A stretch of 64,000 nt of DNA. It comes from CBDBCK01 sp965203345. Lineage in GTDB: Bacteria; Chloroflexota; Dehalococcoidia; Lucifugimonadales; Lucifugimonadaceae. A program made the translations under genes and the position numbers. Positions within the stretch are counted from its first letter, which is position 1. Each line of letters opens with the position of its first letter. The notes under the pieces were generated by a model. It was not told the DNA's origin. It saw nothing but the letters and a program-made list of their open reading frames with translations, and did not search any database. The stretch covers positions 372,001-436,000 of the forward strand of contig CBDBCK010000028.1 in NCBI GenBank assembly GCA_965203345.1, read 5' to 3'. Positions 1 through 8,129 of this stretch are shown piece after piece.

Positions 1-1
1 A

Positions 2-562
2 AAGCGTAACGACGACTCTTCTAAGTCCACAAACCGTAAAAAATATCCCAAAATGTCACCACCCGATCCTGAGGCTGAAAAGCTTATAGGTGAACTCCTT
101 GACTATATTCTGAGCGCTATAAACGTTACTGCCGATATTTATGTAAAAGATGAGCCGGAGAATGGCACACTAGTATTTGAGATAGAGGGCGAAGATTCGG
201 GATTGATTATCGGTCACAGGGGCGAGACGATGCGCGCCATTCAATTTTTGTTGCGGCTTCTAGTGAAAGAGAAGCTAGGACGCCGCGTCGCCTTTATTAT
301 AGACATAGAAGGGTATCGACACAGGCGTTACAACAAGCTGATGAGCAAGGTACAGCATTCAGTTAGGCGGGTCGAAAGTACCGGTGTATCCGAGGCCCTC
401 GATCCTATGACAGCGGCTGAGAGGCGTTTTGTGCATATATCACTTGTCGACAACCCGAATATTTCTACCTCTAGCGAAGGTGCAGGAGAAGACAGGCGCG
501 TAGTGATACATCCGGCCTCGCTCGAGAAAGATTCAACCGGCGAAGAGGAGTATGACGGCTGA
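2..562 (+). CDS. khpB: KhpB/Jag-type KH-R3H RNA-binding protein (5' partial)
   Basis: The frame is open to the left edge of the window, so the gene start lies outside. An internal ATG at 53 is only a fallback start. The visible part holds a KH domain with the GxxG-like loop IIGHRGET, then an R3H domain ending in the basic and Glu/Arg segment DPMTAAERRFVHISL. Members of this family are cytoplasmic RNA chaperones, usually encoded beside yidC and rpmH; that context would be upstream and is not visible. The last 30 bases overlap the 3' end of the convergent gene on the other strand. Family assignment is secure; the missing N-terminal Jag_N domain cannot be judged. Confidence 0.85.
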   Translation, partial: KRNDDSSKSTNRKKYPKMSPPDPEAEKLIGELLDYILSAINVTADIYVKDEPENGTLVFEIEGEDSGLIIGHRGETMRAIQFLLRLLVKEKLGRRVAFIIDIEGYRHRRYNKLMSKVQHSVRRVESTGVSEALDPMTAAERRFVHISLVDNPNISTSSEGAGEDRRVVIHPASLEKDSTGEEEYDG

Positions 563-1465
563 AGCCAGGAGCCATAACCCTATACATATCTGAAGCGGTT
601 TGTCTTTTAGGAGTACTGTTTCAGGTGCCTCTGCCTGTCCTTTAACGTAAGCCAAGTATAGATATCTGAAAACCCCGTAAACTACGAAAGGTATTGTAAG
701 CATTAGGAGCCCGGCTTCCCCAATTCCGGAATTTCCCACTTGACGTTGGAAAGAGTAGAGCGAATAGGTAGTTATCACCGCAGTAGCAGTAGCAGCCGTC
801 AGTTGGTCTAGTAAAGGTTCCGTATACTTTTCTAGTATGTATCTTGTATTGTCTTCTCGTTGCTTGGATGCTAACAGCTCGGCCCGTCTCTTCAATATGG
901 CAATAAGCAGTGCACCGAACCCAGTAACTATGTAAAGCCAAGGGGATATGTTCAGTGCTTGTTCGGTTGCCCCGGTCAAGGCTGCTGCTCCACCTATGGA
1001 CCGAGTCGCAAACCCGATGGCGATAGCGATAACATCCGCTATCACCATCCGCTTGAGCCAAGTGCTGTAAATAACATTCAAGATTATATAACCCGTCGCA
1101 GCGTATCCCAGACCGTTAGAGATGAGGAACCCCCCCGCTAATCCCGCTGCCGCCACTGCCACCCCTATCACCCCGATGGCGCGAGCCGAAACTCGCCCAG
1201 AAGCTGTAGGTCTAAACCTCTTTACAGGATGAGTACGGTCTTCCTCTGCATCAAGTATGTCATTCATCACGTAAATCGCTCCCGAAATGAGCACGAAAAC
1301 CCCGAACGCGCCGAAACCACGCCAGATGAAAGCTAGAGCGTCCGCAATATCTCCAACGTCCCACCAGAGGTCTATTGTGAATACTAGAGGCACCAAGGTA
1401 AGGCCATTTTTAGGAAGCTGAGCCGGCCTAAAAGCCCAAAACACACTGGTCAGAAAACTAAACAT
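533..1465 (-). CDS. UbiA-family prenyltransferase, decaprenyl-phosphate phosphoribosyltransferase-like
   Basis: A 310-residue polytopic membrane protein of the UbiA superfamily. The first Asp-rich motif reads NDILDAEEDRTHPVKRFRP, which is close to the NDxxDxxxDxxHPxKRxRP form of mycobacterial DPPR synthase (Rv3806c). That enzyme transfers 5-phosphoribose from PRPP to polyprenyl phosphate for arabinan precursors. The UbiA fold and motif are seen; the exact substrate is inferred from motif similarity. The start is an ATG with no clear Shine-Dalgarno. It is divergent from purF and converges on khpB with a 30-bp overlap. The PRPP-using neighbour purF makes a ribosyl-phosphate donor theme plausible, though this may be chance. 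Confidence 0.8.
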   Translation of the reverse strand: MFSFLTSVFWAFRPAQLPKNGLTLVPLVFTIDLWWDVGDIADALAFIWRGFGAFGVFVLISGAIYVMNDILDAEEDRTHPVKRFRPTASGRVSARAIGVIGVAVAAAGLAGGFLISNGLGYAATGYIILNVIYSTWLKRMVIADVIAIAIGFATRSIGGAAALTGATEQALNISPWLYIVTGFGALLIAILKRRAELLASKQREDNTRYILEKYTEPLLDQLTAATATAVITTYSLYSFQRQVGNSGIGEAGLLMLTIPFVVYGVFRYLYLAYVKGQAEAPETVLLKDKPLQICIGLWLLASAVILLFAG

Positions 1466-1555
1466 GGTAAATAAGGTTAAATATGTGCATGACCTCCTCT
1501 GAGCGTGAGAGTGATTTCCCTTTTAGGCTAACCTTTATGGTGTTTGATATCAACT

Positions 1556-1583
1556 TTGTTTACAGTGCAAGGGATGCTATACT
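1556..1583 (+). promoter_or_regulatory. Candidate sigma-70-type promoter for purF
   Basis: A TTGTTT hexamer at 1556-1561 and TATACT at 1578-1583 are separated by 16 bases. The -10 matches the consensus at five of six positions; the -35 is weak. It lies about 80 bases before the purF start in a divergent intergenic region, so a promoter is needed near here. No transcript data; moderate to low confidence. Confidence 0.35.
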
Positions 1584-1602
1584 TGTTTATTGTCCTAAAG
1601 GT

Positions 1603-1649
1603 CGTGTTGCAGATTTTTCCTGTCGCATGGCTGCCATATCCGCAACACG
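1603..1649 (+). promoter_or_regulatory. Stem-loop in purF leader
   Basis: Perfect 8-bp arms CGTGTTGC (1603-1610) and GCAACACG (1642-1649) enclose a 31-base loop that contains a second small hairpin (ATGG/CCAT). The right arm ends directly at the GGAG that would serve as ribosome-binding site for the TTG start at 1665. It does not match the purine riboswitch core, so any regulatory role is inference. Confidence 0.4.
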
Positions 1650-1664
1650 GAGTAAAGCATAAAT

Positions 1665-3122
1665 TTGAGAGGCTATAAGGTGCCTTTTGGTTCCAAATTT
1701 TCCAATTTGAGGGAGGCTTGTGGGATCATAGGTATTTTTAACCTTGAATATGATACAGCGCGGGCCACGTTTTGTGGTCTGTTTGCTTTACAACATCGCG
1801 GTCAGGAGAGCGCGGGTATAGCTTCTTCTGATGGTAATCGCATACGTGTAAAGACTGGAGTGGGCCTAGTGTCACAGGTCTTTCGTGCAGAAGATCTGGA
1901 GACTTTGTCAGGATTTGCCACCATAGGACATACTCGCTACTCCACTTCTGGCTCTTCAAGCAGCCACAATGCTCAGCCCGTGTTGGCTAATGGTCCGGGA
2001 GGTCGTATAGCCTTAGCTCATAACGGTAACCTCATAAACGCCTTAGAAATGCGCTCGTGGTTGGAACGAGTAAAAGGTGTCTCGTTTGAAGGTTCCTCTG
2101 ATTCTGAGATTATAGCCTATATATATGCCAACGCTCCGGGTATTAGTTGGCCGGAGCGGTCGGCGTTTTGTATGAACCGATTGAAGGGCGCTTATTCTTT
2201 AGCTATACTTTCCCGGGATGAGCTAGTAGCAGTACGAGATCCATTGGGGATCAGGCCGCTGTGTATTGGAAAACTAGGGAGTGGATGGGTTGTGGCTTCG
2301 GAAACTGCCGCCTTGGATAATATCGGGGCGGAGTTCATAGACGAGGTTGGGAACGGAGAGACTGTAGTAATCAATCGGGCGGGGATGTTTCGCTACCCTG
2401 CGTCGCCGCGGCTACAGAAAGACCTCACCATGTGCGTCTTTGAACATATATATTTTGCACGTCCGGATTCTGTTTTGAGCGGCAGGCTGGCCTACGATTC
2501 TCGTATGCGCATGGGAGCACAACTGTGGCAAGAGCATCCTGCCGTCGCGGATATGGTGATAGGTGTGCCAGACTCGGCGATAGCAGCGGCAGTCGGATTT
2601 TCTCACGCCTCTGGATTGCCTTTCGTGGAAGGACTTGTACGCAATAGATATGCTGGGCGGACTTTTATAGAACCCGATCAACACCTGAGGCATGTAGGAG
2701 TACAGATGAAGTTCAACGCCATGCCGGGTATCATATCTGGTAAACGCTTGGTAGTGGTGGATGACAGCATCGTGCGCGGGACTACCACCCCTCACGTGGT
2801 GCGTCTGTTGCGAGAAGCTGGCGCTAAAGAAGTGCATATGCGCATATCTTCTCCTCCCATAGTTTCGACTTGCCATTTCGGTGTAGATATGGCTACGCGG
2901 AGGGAACTATTGGCTGCTAACTACTCTGTAGAGAGCATAAGGGAAAATATAGGCGCGGATTCTTTGGGTTATCTTTCTTTAAGAGGGCTTTACGAGAGTG
3001 TCAAATCAGAAGACGGTAATGGACTGTGCAGCGGCTGTTTTACAGGACGTTATCCTATAAACGTACAGCTTGATATGGACAAGTTGGAGCTTGAACATTC
3101 TCTATCTCTTCTCGCTAAATAA
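1665..3122 (+). CDS. purF: Amidophosphoribosyltransferase
   Basis: First committed step of purine synthesis: PRPP plus glutamine gives 5-phosphoribosylamine. The N-terminal glutaminase domain has its catalytic Cys at residue 19 (EACGIIG), so an 18-residue leader would be removed as in the Bacillus-type enzyme. The PRPP loop VVVDDSIVRGTT starts near residue 363. Cysteines in LTMCVFEH, STCHFGVD and LCSGCFTG correspond to the four ligands of the structural 4Fe-4S cluster of Bacillus PurF. The start is TTG with GGAG upstream. It is followed at short distance by purM and purH, suggesting one operon. Confidence 0.97.
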   Translation: MRGYKVPFGSKFSNLREACGIIGIFNLEYDTARATFCGLFALQHRGQESAGIASSDGNRIRVKTGVGLVSQVFRAEDLETLSGFATIGHTRYSTSGSSSSHNAQPVLANGPGGRIALAHNGNLINALEMRSWLERVKGVSFEGSSDSEIIAYIYANAPGISWPERSAFCMNRLKGAYSLAILSRDELVAVRDPLGIRPLCIGKLGSGWVVASETAALDNIGAEFIDEVGNGETVVINRAGMFRYPASPRLQKDLTMCVFEHIYFARPDSVLSGRLAYDSRMRMGAQLWQEHPAVADMVIGVPDSAIAAAVGFSHASGLPFVEGLVRNRYAGRTFIEPDQHLRHVGVQMKFNAMPGIISGKRLVVVDDSIVRGTTTPHVVRLLREAGAKEVHMRISSPPIVSTCHFGVDMATRRELLAANYSVESIRENIGADSLGYLSLRGLYESVKSEDGNGLCSGCFTGRYPINVQLDMDKLELEHSLSLLAK

Positions 3123-3161
3123 GCTCCATTGACTGATCGTTTCACACGTGGACCTACTCAC

Positions 3162-4181
3162 ATGAGCTATACAGACTCTGGCGTGGATCTTAAAGCCGCA
3201 GCCTCAGTTAAGGAGAGGATAGCTCGCACAGCTGGTTTGTTTCGGTATCCCTCGGTTTTGACGGGTCCTGGAGAAGGGTTTGCTGGCGTCTTTAGTGCTT
3301 TTAAGGGATCTCCGTACCCTTTGGCGGCCAGCGTGGACAGCGTAGGCACAAAGGTGCGGATTGCTCGTTTGCTCAAACGTTGGGACACTATAGGTCGTGA
3401 TATTGTCAATCACTGTGTCAACGATATCTTATGTTCGGGAGCGGAACCGCTCTTTTTTCTTGACTATATAGGGTGTGGTGAGCTTGAGTCGCAGAGTCAG
3501 ATGGTTGAGGATATAGTGTCAGGCTTGGCTGAAGCGTGCAAAGATGCGGGTTGTCCTCTGTTAGGAGGTGAAACCGCAATCATGCCGGATTTTTATACTA
3601 AAGGGGACATAGATCTAGTGGGTTTCATTGTAGGTTTAGTCAAGCATCCTCGAGACCTATCTGGCTTGGAAGGTAGGGAGACAGTTTTTGCTTTGCCCTC
3701 AAGCGGATTGCACACTAACGGCTACTCACTGGTGCGGAAGGCTTTGGGCATAGAGGAAATGCCAGAGCGGTTGACTGAATGGAACATTGAGGGTTTGACC
3801 TTAGGAGAAGCCCTACTTGAGCCGCACCGTTCTTATTTTGAACTCCTGCGTCCTTATTTTCAGAGTACTCTGAATCCGATAGCCCATATAACTGGTGGAG
3901 GACTTCGGGAGAACATAGCTAGGGTATTACCGTCCGATATCCAGGTGAATATAGATGATTCGTCATGGGTAATCCCGCTTCTATTCAACTTCATACAAGA
4001 AGAAGGAAGGATAGAAACAACGGAAATGTTCCGTGTTTTCAACATGGGCATTGGGGTAGTGGGTTTTCTTGCCCATGAAGAGGAATATATCCTCAAGGAG
4101 ATGCCTGACGCGATTGTTATAGGAGAGACGAGAAGCCGGCCGAAAGGTGGGCAACCTGTCCGGATTGAATCTTTGGACTGA
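3162..4181 (+). CDS. purM: Phosphoribosylformylglycinamidine cyclo-ligase (AIR synthase)
   Basis: Converts FGAM to AIR with ATP in purine synthesis. The protein begins MSYTDSGVDLKAAA, the usual PurM opening, so the ATG at 3162 is preferred over the in-frame TTG at 3129. Conserved segments include the ASVDSVGTK region, NHCVNDILCSGAEPLFFLDY, GGETAIMPDFY, SGLHTNGYSL and ITGGGLREN. Length of 339 residues is normal. It lies 39 bases after purF from this start and 15 bases before the proposed purH start. Confidence 0.96.
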   Translation: MSYTDSGVDLKAAASVKERIARTAGLFRYPSVLTGPGEGFAGVFSAFKGSPYPLAASVDSVGTKVRIARLLKRWDTIGRDIVNHCVNDILCSGAEPLFFLDYIGCGELESQSQMVEDIVSGLAEACKDAGCPLLGGETAIMPDFYTKGDIDLVGFIVGLVKHPRDLSGLEGRETVFALPSSGLHTNGYSLVRKALGIEEMPERLTEWNIEGLTLGEALLEPHRSYFELLRPYFQSTLNPIAHITGGGLRENIARVLPSDIQVNIDDSSWVIPLLFNFIQEEGRIETTEMFRVFNMGIGVVGFLAHEEEYILKEMPDAIVIGETRSRPKGGQPVRIESLD

Positions 4182-4196
4182 TAAGGGGAAACAGTA

Positions 4197-5732
4197 ATAA
4201 GAGCTCTTATAAGCGTGTACGACAAGACTGGCTTGCCTGGTTTTTCGAGAGAACTTTGCGCGATGGGCTGTGAACTGGTTAGCACCGGCGGCACCTTGCA
4301 TATGCTGGAGGAATCCGGACTTTCCGTAACCTCGGTTGCAGAAGTTACGGGGTTCCCTGAGATATTGGGTGGGCGAGTTAAAACCCTTCATCCACTCATC
4401 CACGGAGGGTTACTTGCTAATCAAGCTTTGCCCGCTCACCTAGAAGAAGCCGAACGGTTTGGCATAAAACTGTTTGACTTGGTAGTGAACAACCTTTATC
4501 CATTCAGAGAGACTGTGGAGAATGAGGGTTCAACACGTGACGATGCTATTGAGAATATAGATATAGGTGGTCCTGCAATGATACGTGCCGCCTCTAAGAA
4601 TTTTCTCCACGTCTTGCCCATAGTCGATCCTGCAGACTATCCAGACGCTTTAGCTATACTCCGTTCTCAAACGACCGATATCAGAAAAAGGAGGCGTTTG
4701 GCGTCAAAAGCGTTTCGGTACGTATCTGAGTACGACGCCACAATATCTAGCTATTTCGCGTCTGGTGATGAAGGGAGTTTGTCTGGTACCACAGTTCCTA
4801 GCAGATTTCATGGTTCTTGGAGGCTTGTTGCAGAACCTAGGTACGGGGAAAACCCCCACCAAAAGGCTGGCATTTACGCTTCAGAAGGAGAAACCGGCGG
4901 CATGGCTAAAGCTCGTCAACTTCACGGTGTCCCCTTATCTTATCTGAACTATATGGACGCGGACGCTGCTGTGCGTGTCGTCTCAGCCTTTAAACAGCAC
5001 GCCGTCGCTATAGTGAAGCATGCTAACCCTTGCGGTTTGGCCGTCAGAGGCGACCAGGCGGAAGCATTCCGTATGGCGTTATCTGGAGACCCTGTTTCTG
5101 CGTTTGGAGGTATAGTTGGCTTTAATAGCACGGTATCTGGTTCGGCGGCTAGAGCCATGGAAGGCACCCTTTTTGATGTTATCGTAGCTCCGGAATTTGA
5201 ACCTGGTGCGCTCGAAATTTTCAGGAAGCGCAAACGCACTCGCGTGCTCAAAGTTTCTCCTGTAACCTGCCATCATAATTTTGAAATAAGAACATTAAGT
5301 GGTGGGGTCGTTCTTCAAGAGCCAGACAATGTCTTAGCTGAACCCGACAAATGGCACCTGGTCACAGAACGTTCACCATCGGACGTAGAGCTGCGCGATA
5401 TGGAATTTGCCGCGAATGTGTGTCGCTTCGTTCATTCAAACGCTATAGTTGTAGCGAATAACAATGTTCTTCTAGGTATGGGAGCGGGACAGCCCAACAG
5501 GGTTACCAGTGTGCGCCTGGCTCTGGAGACGGCAGGTGCGGAGACTGTTGGAGCCGCGCTTGCATCCGATGCCTTCTTCCCTTTTGAAGACAGTATTGAG
5601 GTCGCTGCGAAAGCGGGTATATCCACAGTCGTTCAACCAGGAGGTTCTGTAAACGACTCAATGGTGATAGAAGCGGCGAATAGATTGGGGGTGACTATGG
5701 TTTTCACTGGAATACGTCAATTCCTGCACTGA
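4197..5732 (+). CDS. purH: Bifunctional AICAR formyltransferase/IMP cyclohydrolase, proposed ATA start
   Basis: Performs the last two steps of IMP synthesis. The N-terminal MGS-like cyclohydrolase domain has STGGT and GGRVKTLHP; the C-terminal formyltransferase has the KHANPCG motif. Family members begin MRALISVYDKTG. Here the same residues RALISVYDKTG are encoded from 4200, but the codon before them is ATA (4197-4199), and an in-frame TAA lies at 4182-4184. AAGGGGAA (4183-4190) is a Shine-Dalgarno-like sequence six bases before that ATA. The first standard start is GTG at 4215, which would remove the conserved beta-strand RALIS. An AUA start, or a base-calling error of ATG, is therefore likely. 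Confidence 0.93.
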   Translation: MRALISVYDKTGLPGFSRELCAMGCELVSTGGTLHMLEESGLSVTSVAEVTGFPEILGGRVKTLHPLIHGGLLANQALPAHLEEAERFGIKLFDLVVNNLYPFRETVENEGSTRDDAIENIDIGGPAMIRAASKNFLHVLPIVDPADYPDALAILRSQTTDIRKRRRLASKAFRYVSEYDATISSYFASGDEGSLSGTTVPSRFHGSWRLVAEPRYGENPHQKAGIYASEGETGGMAKARQLHGVPLSYLNYMDADAAVRVVSAFKQHAVAIVKHANPCGLAVRGDQAEAFRMALSGDPVSAFGGIVGFNSTVSGSAARAMEGTLFDVIVAPEFEPGALEIFRKRKRTRVLKVSPVTCHHNFEIRTLSGGVVLQEPDNVLAEPDKWHLVTERSPSDVELRDMEFAANVCRFVHSNAIVVANNNVLLGMGAGQPNRVTSVRLALETAGAETVGAALASDAFFPFEDSIEVAAKAGISTVVQPGGSVNDSMVIEAANRLGVTMVFTGIRQFLH

Positions 5733-6466
5733 TGTCTCTGACAACGGTTGACATTGTCGTGCCAGTTCTAAACGAGGAGACGGCCTTGCCTACATGCGTT
5801 GAGACATTAGCTAAGGAGTTTGTAGAATCTTCTGATCGCGAATGGCGTATAGTCATAGCTGATAACGGTTCAACTGATACCACCCTTCAAAAAGCCGCGG
5901 AATTGTCCAAAAAATTTCCTATGACGAGGCTCGTGAGCCTACCACAACCTGGCCGCGGTAGAGCGTTGCGTAAAGTATGGAGCGAGAGCAAAGCCGACGT
6001 ATGTTGCTACATAGATGTGGATCTTTCCACCGACCTAGAGGCGCTTGCTCCTCTAGTGGAGGCTGTGGTGGAGGGTGGCTTTGACGTGGCGACTGGTTCT
6101 CGTCTGACTAGGACCTCTTCCGTAAAAGGACGTTCCCTACTTCGCGAGTTCCTGTCCCGCTCATACAATTTCTTGGTGCGTCTTCTCTTCCCAGGTATAC
6201 CGATTTCAGACTTTCAATGCGGCTTTAAAGCCATAAATCGAAGGACTGCCGATCAGATACTCCCGGTTGTGAAAAATGAGGCATGGTTCTTTGATACCGA
6301 ACTATTGATAATAGCTGACCGTAACGGCCTTCGTATAACCGAAATACCGGTTTCTTGGAAAGACGATCCCGACAGCCGAGTCCGTGTTTTTAATACCATA
6401 ATTGAGGATCTGCGAGGACTGACGCGGTTGAAGCTGAGAGGTGTGCCCATCTTACCCGAGGAGTAA
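5732..6466 (+). CDS. GT2 family glycosyltransferase (dolichyl-phosphate sugar synthase-like)
   Basis: A 244-residue single-domain GT-A enzyme. It opens with DIVVPVLNEETALPTCV, has the nucleotide-binding NGSTDTT segment, the DVDLS metal motif near residue 94 and GFKAINRR later. This pattern matches DPM1/polyprenyl-phosphate glycosyltransferases that move a sugar from a nucleotide donor onto a lipid phosphate at the inner membrane face. No C-terminal membrane helices are present. The ATG overlaps the purH stop by one base, indicating translational coupling. Donor and acceptor cannot be told from sequence. Confidence 0.85.
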   Translation: MSLTTVDIVVPVLNEETALPTCVETLAKEFVESSDREWRIVIADNGSTDTTLQKAAELSKKFPMTRLVSLPQPGRGRALRKVWSESKADVCCYIDVDLSTDLEALAPLVEAVVEGGFDVATGSRLTRTSSVKGRSLLREFLSRSYNFLVRLLFPGIPISDFQCGFKAINRRTADQILPVVKNEAWFFDTELLIIADRNGLRITEIPVSWKDDPDSRVRVFNTIIEDLRGLTRLKLRGVPILPEE

Positions 6467-6965
6467 ATTTGGGTTATATCTGGTGCACAAAGCTTTAAGC
6501 TGATCGACCTGATTCCTGAATGAGCTACAGTTTAGGCGTTAGGTACTTGTCCTCGGTTTGAATTGTGTTTAAATATGCAATTTTCCTATTCATACGTCAA
6601 GTTGGTTAGGTTCAAAGAGAGGTAAGAAAATATGAACAACCTAAGTGTGTCCTCTTTTTGTTCCTTGATACCTCTCCCCATATCAGACCTATAATACGCT
6701 TACAGTACCTAATGCAGGGGAATTCAATGGACTATTTCTGTAAACTGAGCAACCAGTGTTTGAGCATGGAGAGGTACGATACCGTAAAATGCAAATACGA
6801 TGAGGGGCTTTGGTTTGACTGCTTGCCTTTCTTTCTTATAAAACCGTCGGAAGTAAATGGTGTGCAAGTCTCTTCAGTTAGCCGAAGGGTAGATTTTAGA
6901 TGGATGATAATAAAATAATGCGACCTCGTGAGAATTAACACTGCAGGAACTCAGCGACTTTGTAA
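6467..6965. other. Intergenic region between the glycosyltransferase gene and dprA
   Basis: About 500 bases without a convincing gene. It holds two mini-ORFs: one of 16 codons from ATG 6575, preceded by TTTAAAT, and one of 20 codons from ATG 6632 with a good AGAGAGG site. The inverted repeat TTAGGTT/AACCTAA brackets that AGAGAGG and ATG. An 86-codon frame at 6658-6918 has no family resemblance and no clear ribosome-binding site. Purpose unknown. Confidence 0.4.
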
Positions 6966-8129
6966 ATGGATAACGATATTTTGATAACAGAAGACACTAA
7001 ATATTGGGTGGCACTGCATCAGACTCCAGGTTTGGGGCCGCGTCGTTTTGCTCTTTTGGAGTCTTTTTTCGGGTCTATGGAGGCTGTTTGGCGCTCTGAC
7101 ATGCAGGGCTTAATGCATGCACGCCTAAACTCTCGTATAGCGCGCTCCATTGTAGAACGACGATCTGAGATTGATCCGGATGACCTGATGGATAAACTCG
7201 ACCGGCTGGCTATAATCCCACTGTCTCTACGTTCACCACACTATCCGGAGGCTCTGCGTGACATACATTCACCCCCGAGCGTTTTGTACACCAAAGGGCG
7301 TCTTGATTTGGACGAAACCCGAACCGTTTCGATCGTCGGTACTAGACGTGCAACCCAGTACGGTAAGTCTGCCGTTCGAATGATAGCAGGCGACATTGCA
7401 GCCGCAGGTGTTGCCGTAGTCAGCGGTTTGGCTAGGGGGATAGATTCGGAAGCGCACCGTGCTGCTCTTGACCGAGGTGGTAAAACGGTGGCTGTTCTGC
7501 CTTGTGGCTTAGAAAAAGTGTATCCGGCTCATAATCAGGCGTTGGCAGATGATATATTGGGCTCGGGATCATTGGTTAGTGAGTACCCGCCCGGAGTTAG
7601 GGAAAGGGCAGAGCATTTCCCAATGCGCAACAGGCTAATAAGCGGCATTTCTCGCTTTGTAATTATAGGCGAGGGTAGTATGAACAGCGGCGCTAAGATT
7701 ACCGCCGAATTTGCTTTCAAGGAAGGCAGGGATGTCTTGGCTATACCTGGCAGCATAACTTCAGCTCAAAGCATTTTACCTAACTGGCTTATACAGCAGG
7801 GAGCCAAGCTCATATCCCACGCGCAGGACGTGCTTGATGAGCTTAATCTCATGGCAGTGATCTCAAAAAACAGTGATTTATTGCCTAACGTTCCGATTTT
7901 TGAAACCGTAGCAGAAAATGCCTCGTATCTAGAAGGAGAGCAGAACCCTGTATTGGATATACTCTCTAAAGCTGATGAACCTATGCATATAGATGACTTG
8001 ACGAGGGAAAGCGGAATGGATGCTTCGGTAGTAAGCGCGTCTCTAACAATTATGGAACTAAAGGGAGAAATAAGACAAGCAGCACCTATGTTGTTTGAAT
8101 TAGGCAGAACAAGGTTTTCAAGCTCATGA
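6966..8129 (+). CDS. dprA: DNA-processing protein DprA
   Basis: Loads RecA on incoming single-stranded DNA during natural transformation. The central Rossmann-like fold carries SIVGTRRATQYG and VVSGLARGIDSEAHRAAL, followed by FPMRNRLISG and the IPGSITSAQS segment, all typical. The N-terminal helix-hairpin part (LHQTPGLGPRRFALL) and a C-terminal winged-helix-like segment (residues about 325-385) are present, so it is full length at 387 residues. The last four bases overlap the topA start as ATGA. Confidence 0.95.
   Translation: MDNDILITEDTKYWVALHQTPGLGPRRFALLESFFGSMEAVWRSDMQGLMHARLNSRIARSIVERRSEIDPDDLMDKLDRLAIIPLSLRSPHYPEALRDIHSPPSVLYTKGRLDLDETRTVSIVGTRRATQYGKSAVRMIAGDIAAAGVAVVSGLARGIDSEAHRAALDRGGKTVAVLPCGLEKVYPAHNQALADDILGSGSLVSEYPPGVRERAEHFPMRNRLISGISRFVIIGEGSMNSGAKITAEFAFKEGRDVLAIPGSITSAQSILPNWLIQQGAKLISHAQDVLDELNLMAVISKNSDLLPNVPIFETVAENASYLEGEQNPVLDILSKADEPMHIDDLTRESGMDASVVSASLTIMELKGEIRQAAPMLFELGRTRFSSS

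Noticed and set aside
642..1061. 139-codon frame inside the UbiA-family gene
   Set aside because: Shadow of the secure UbiA-family gene, with no family pattern.
6658..6918. 86-codon frame in the gap before dprA
   Set aside because: No ribosome-binding site, no family resemblance, overlaps an evident non-coding region.
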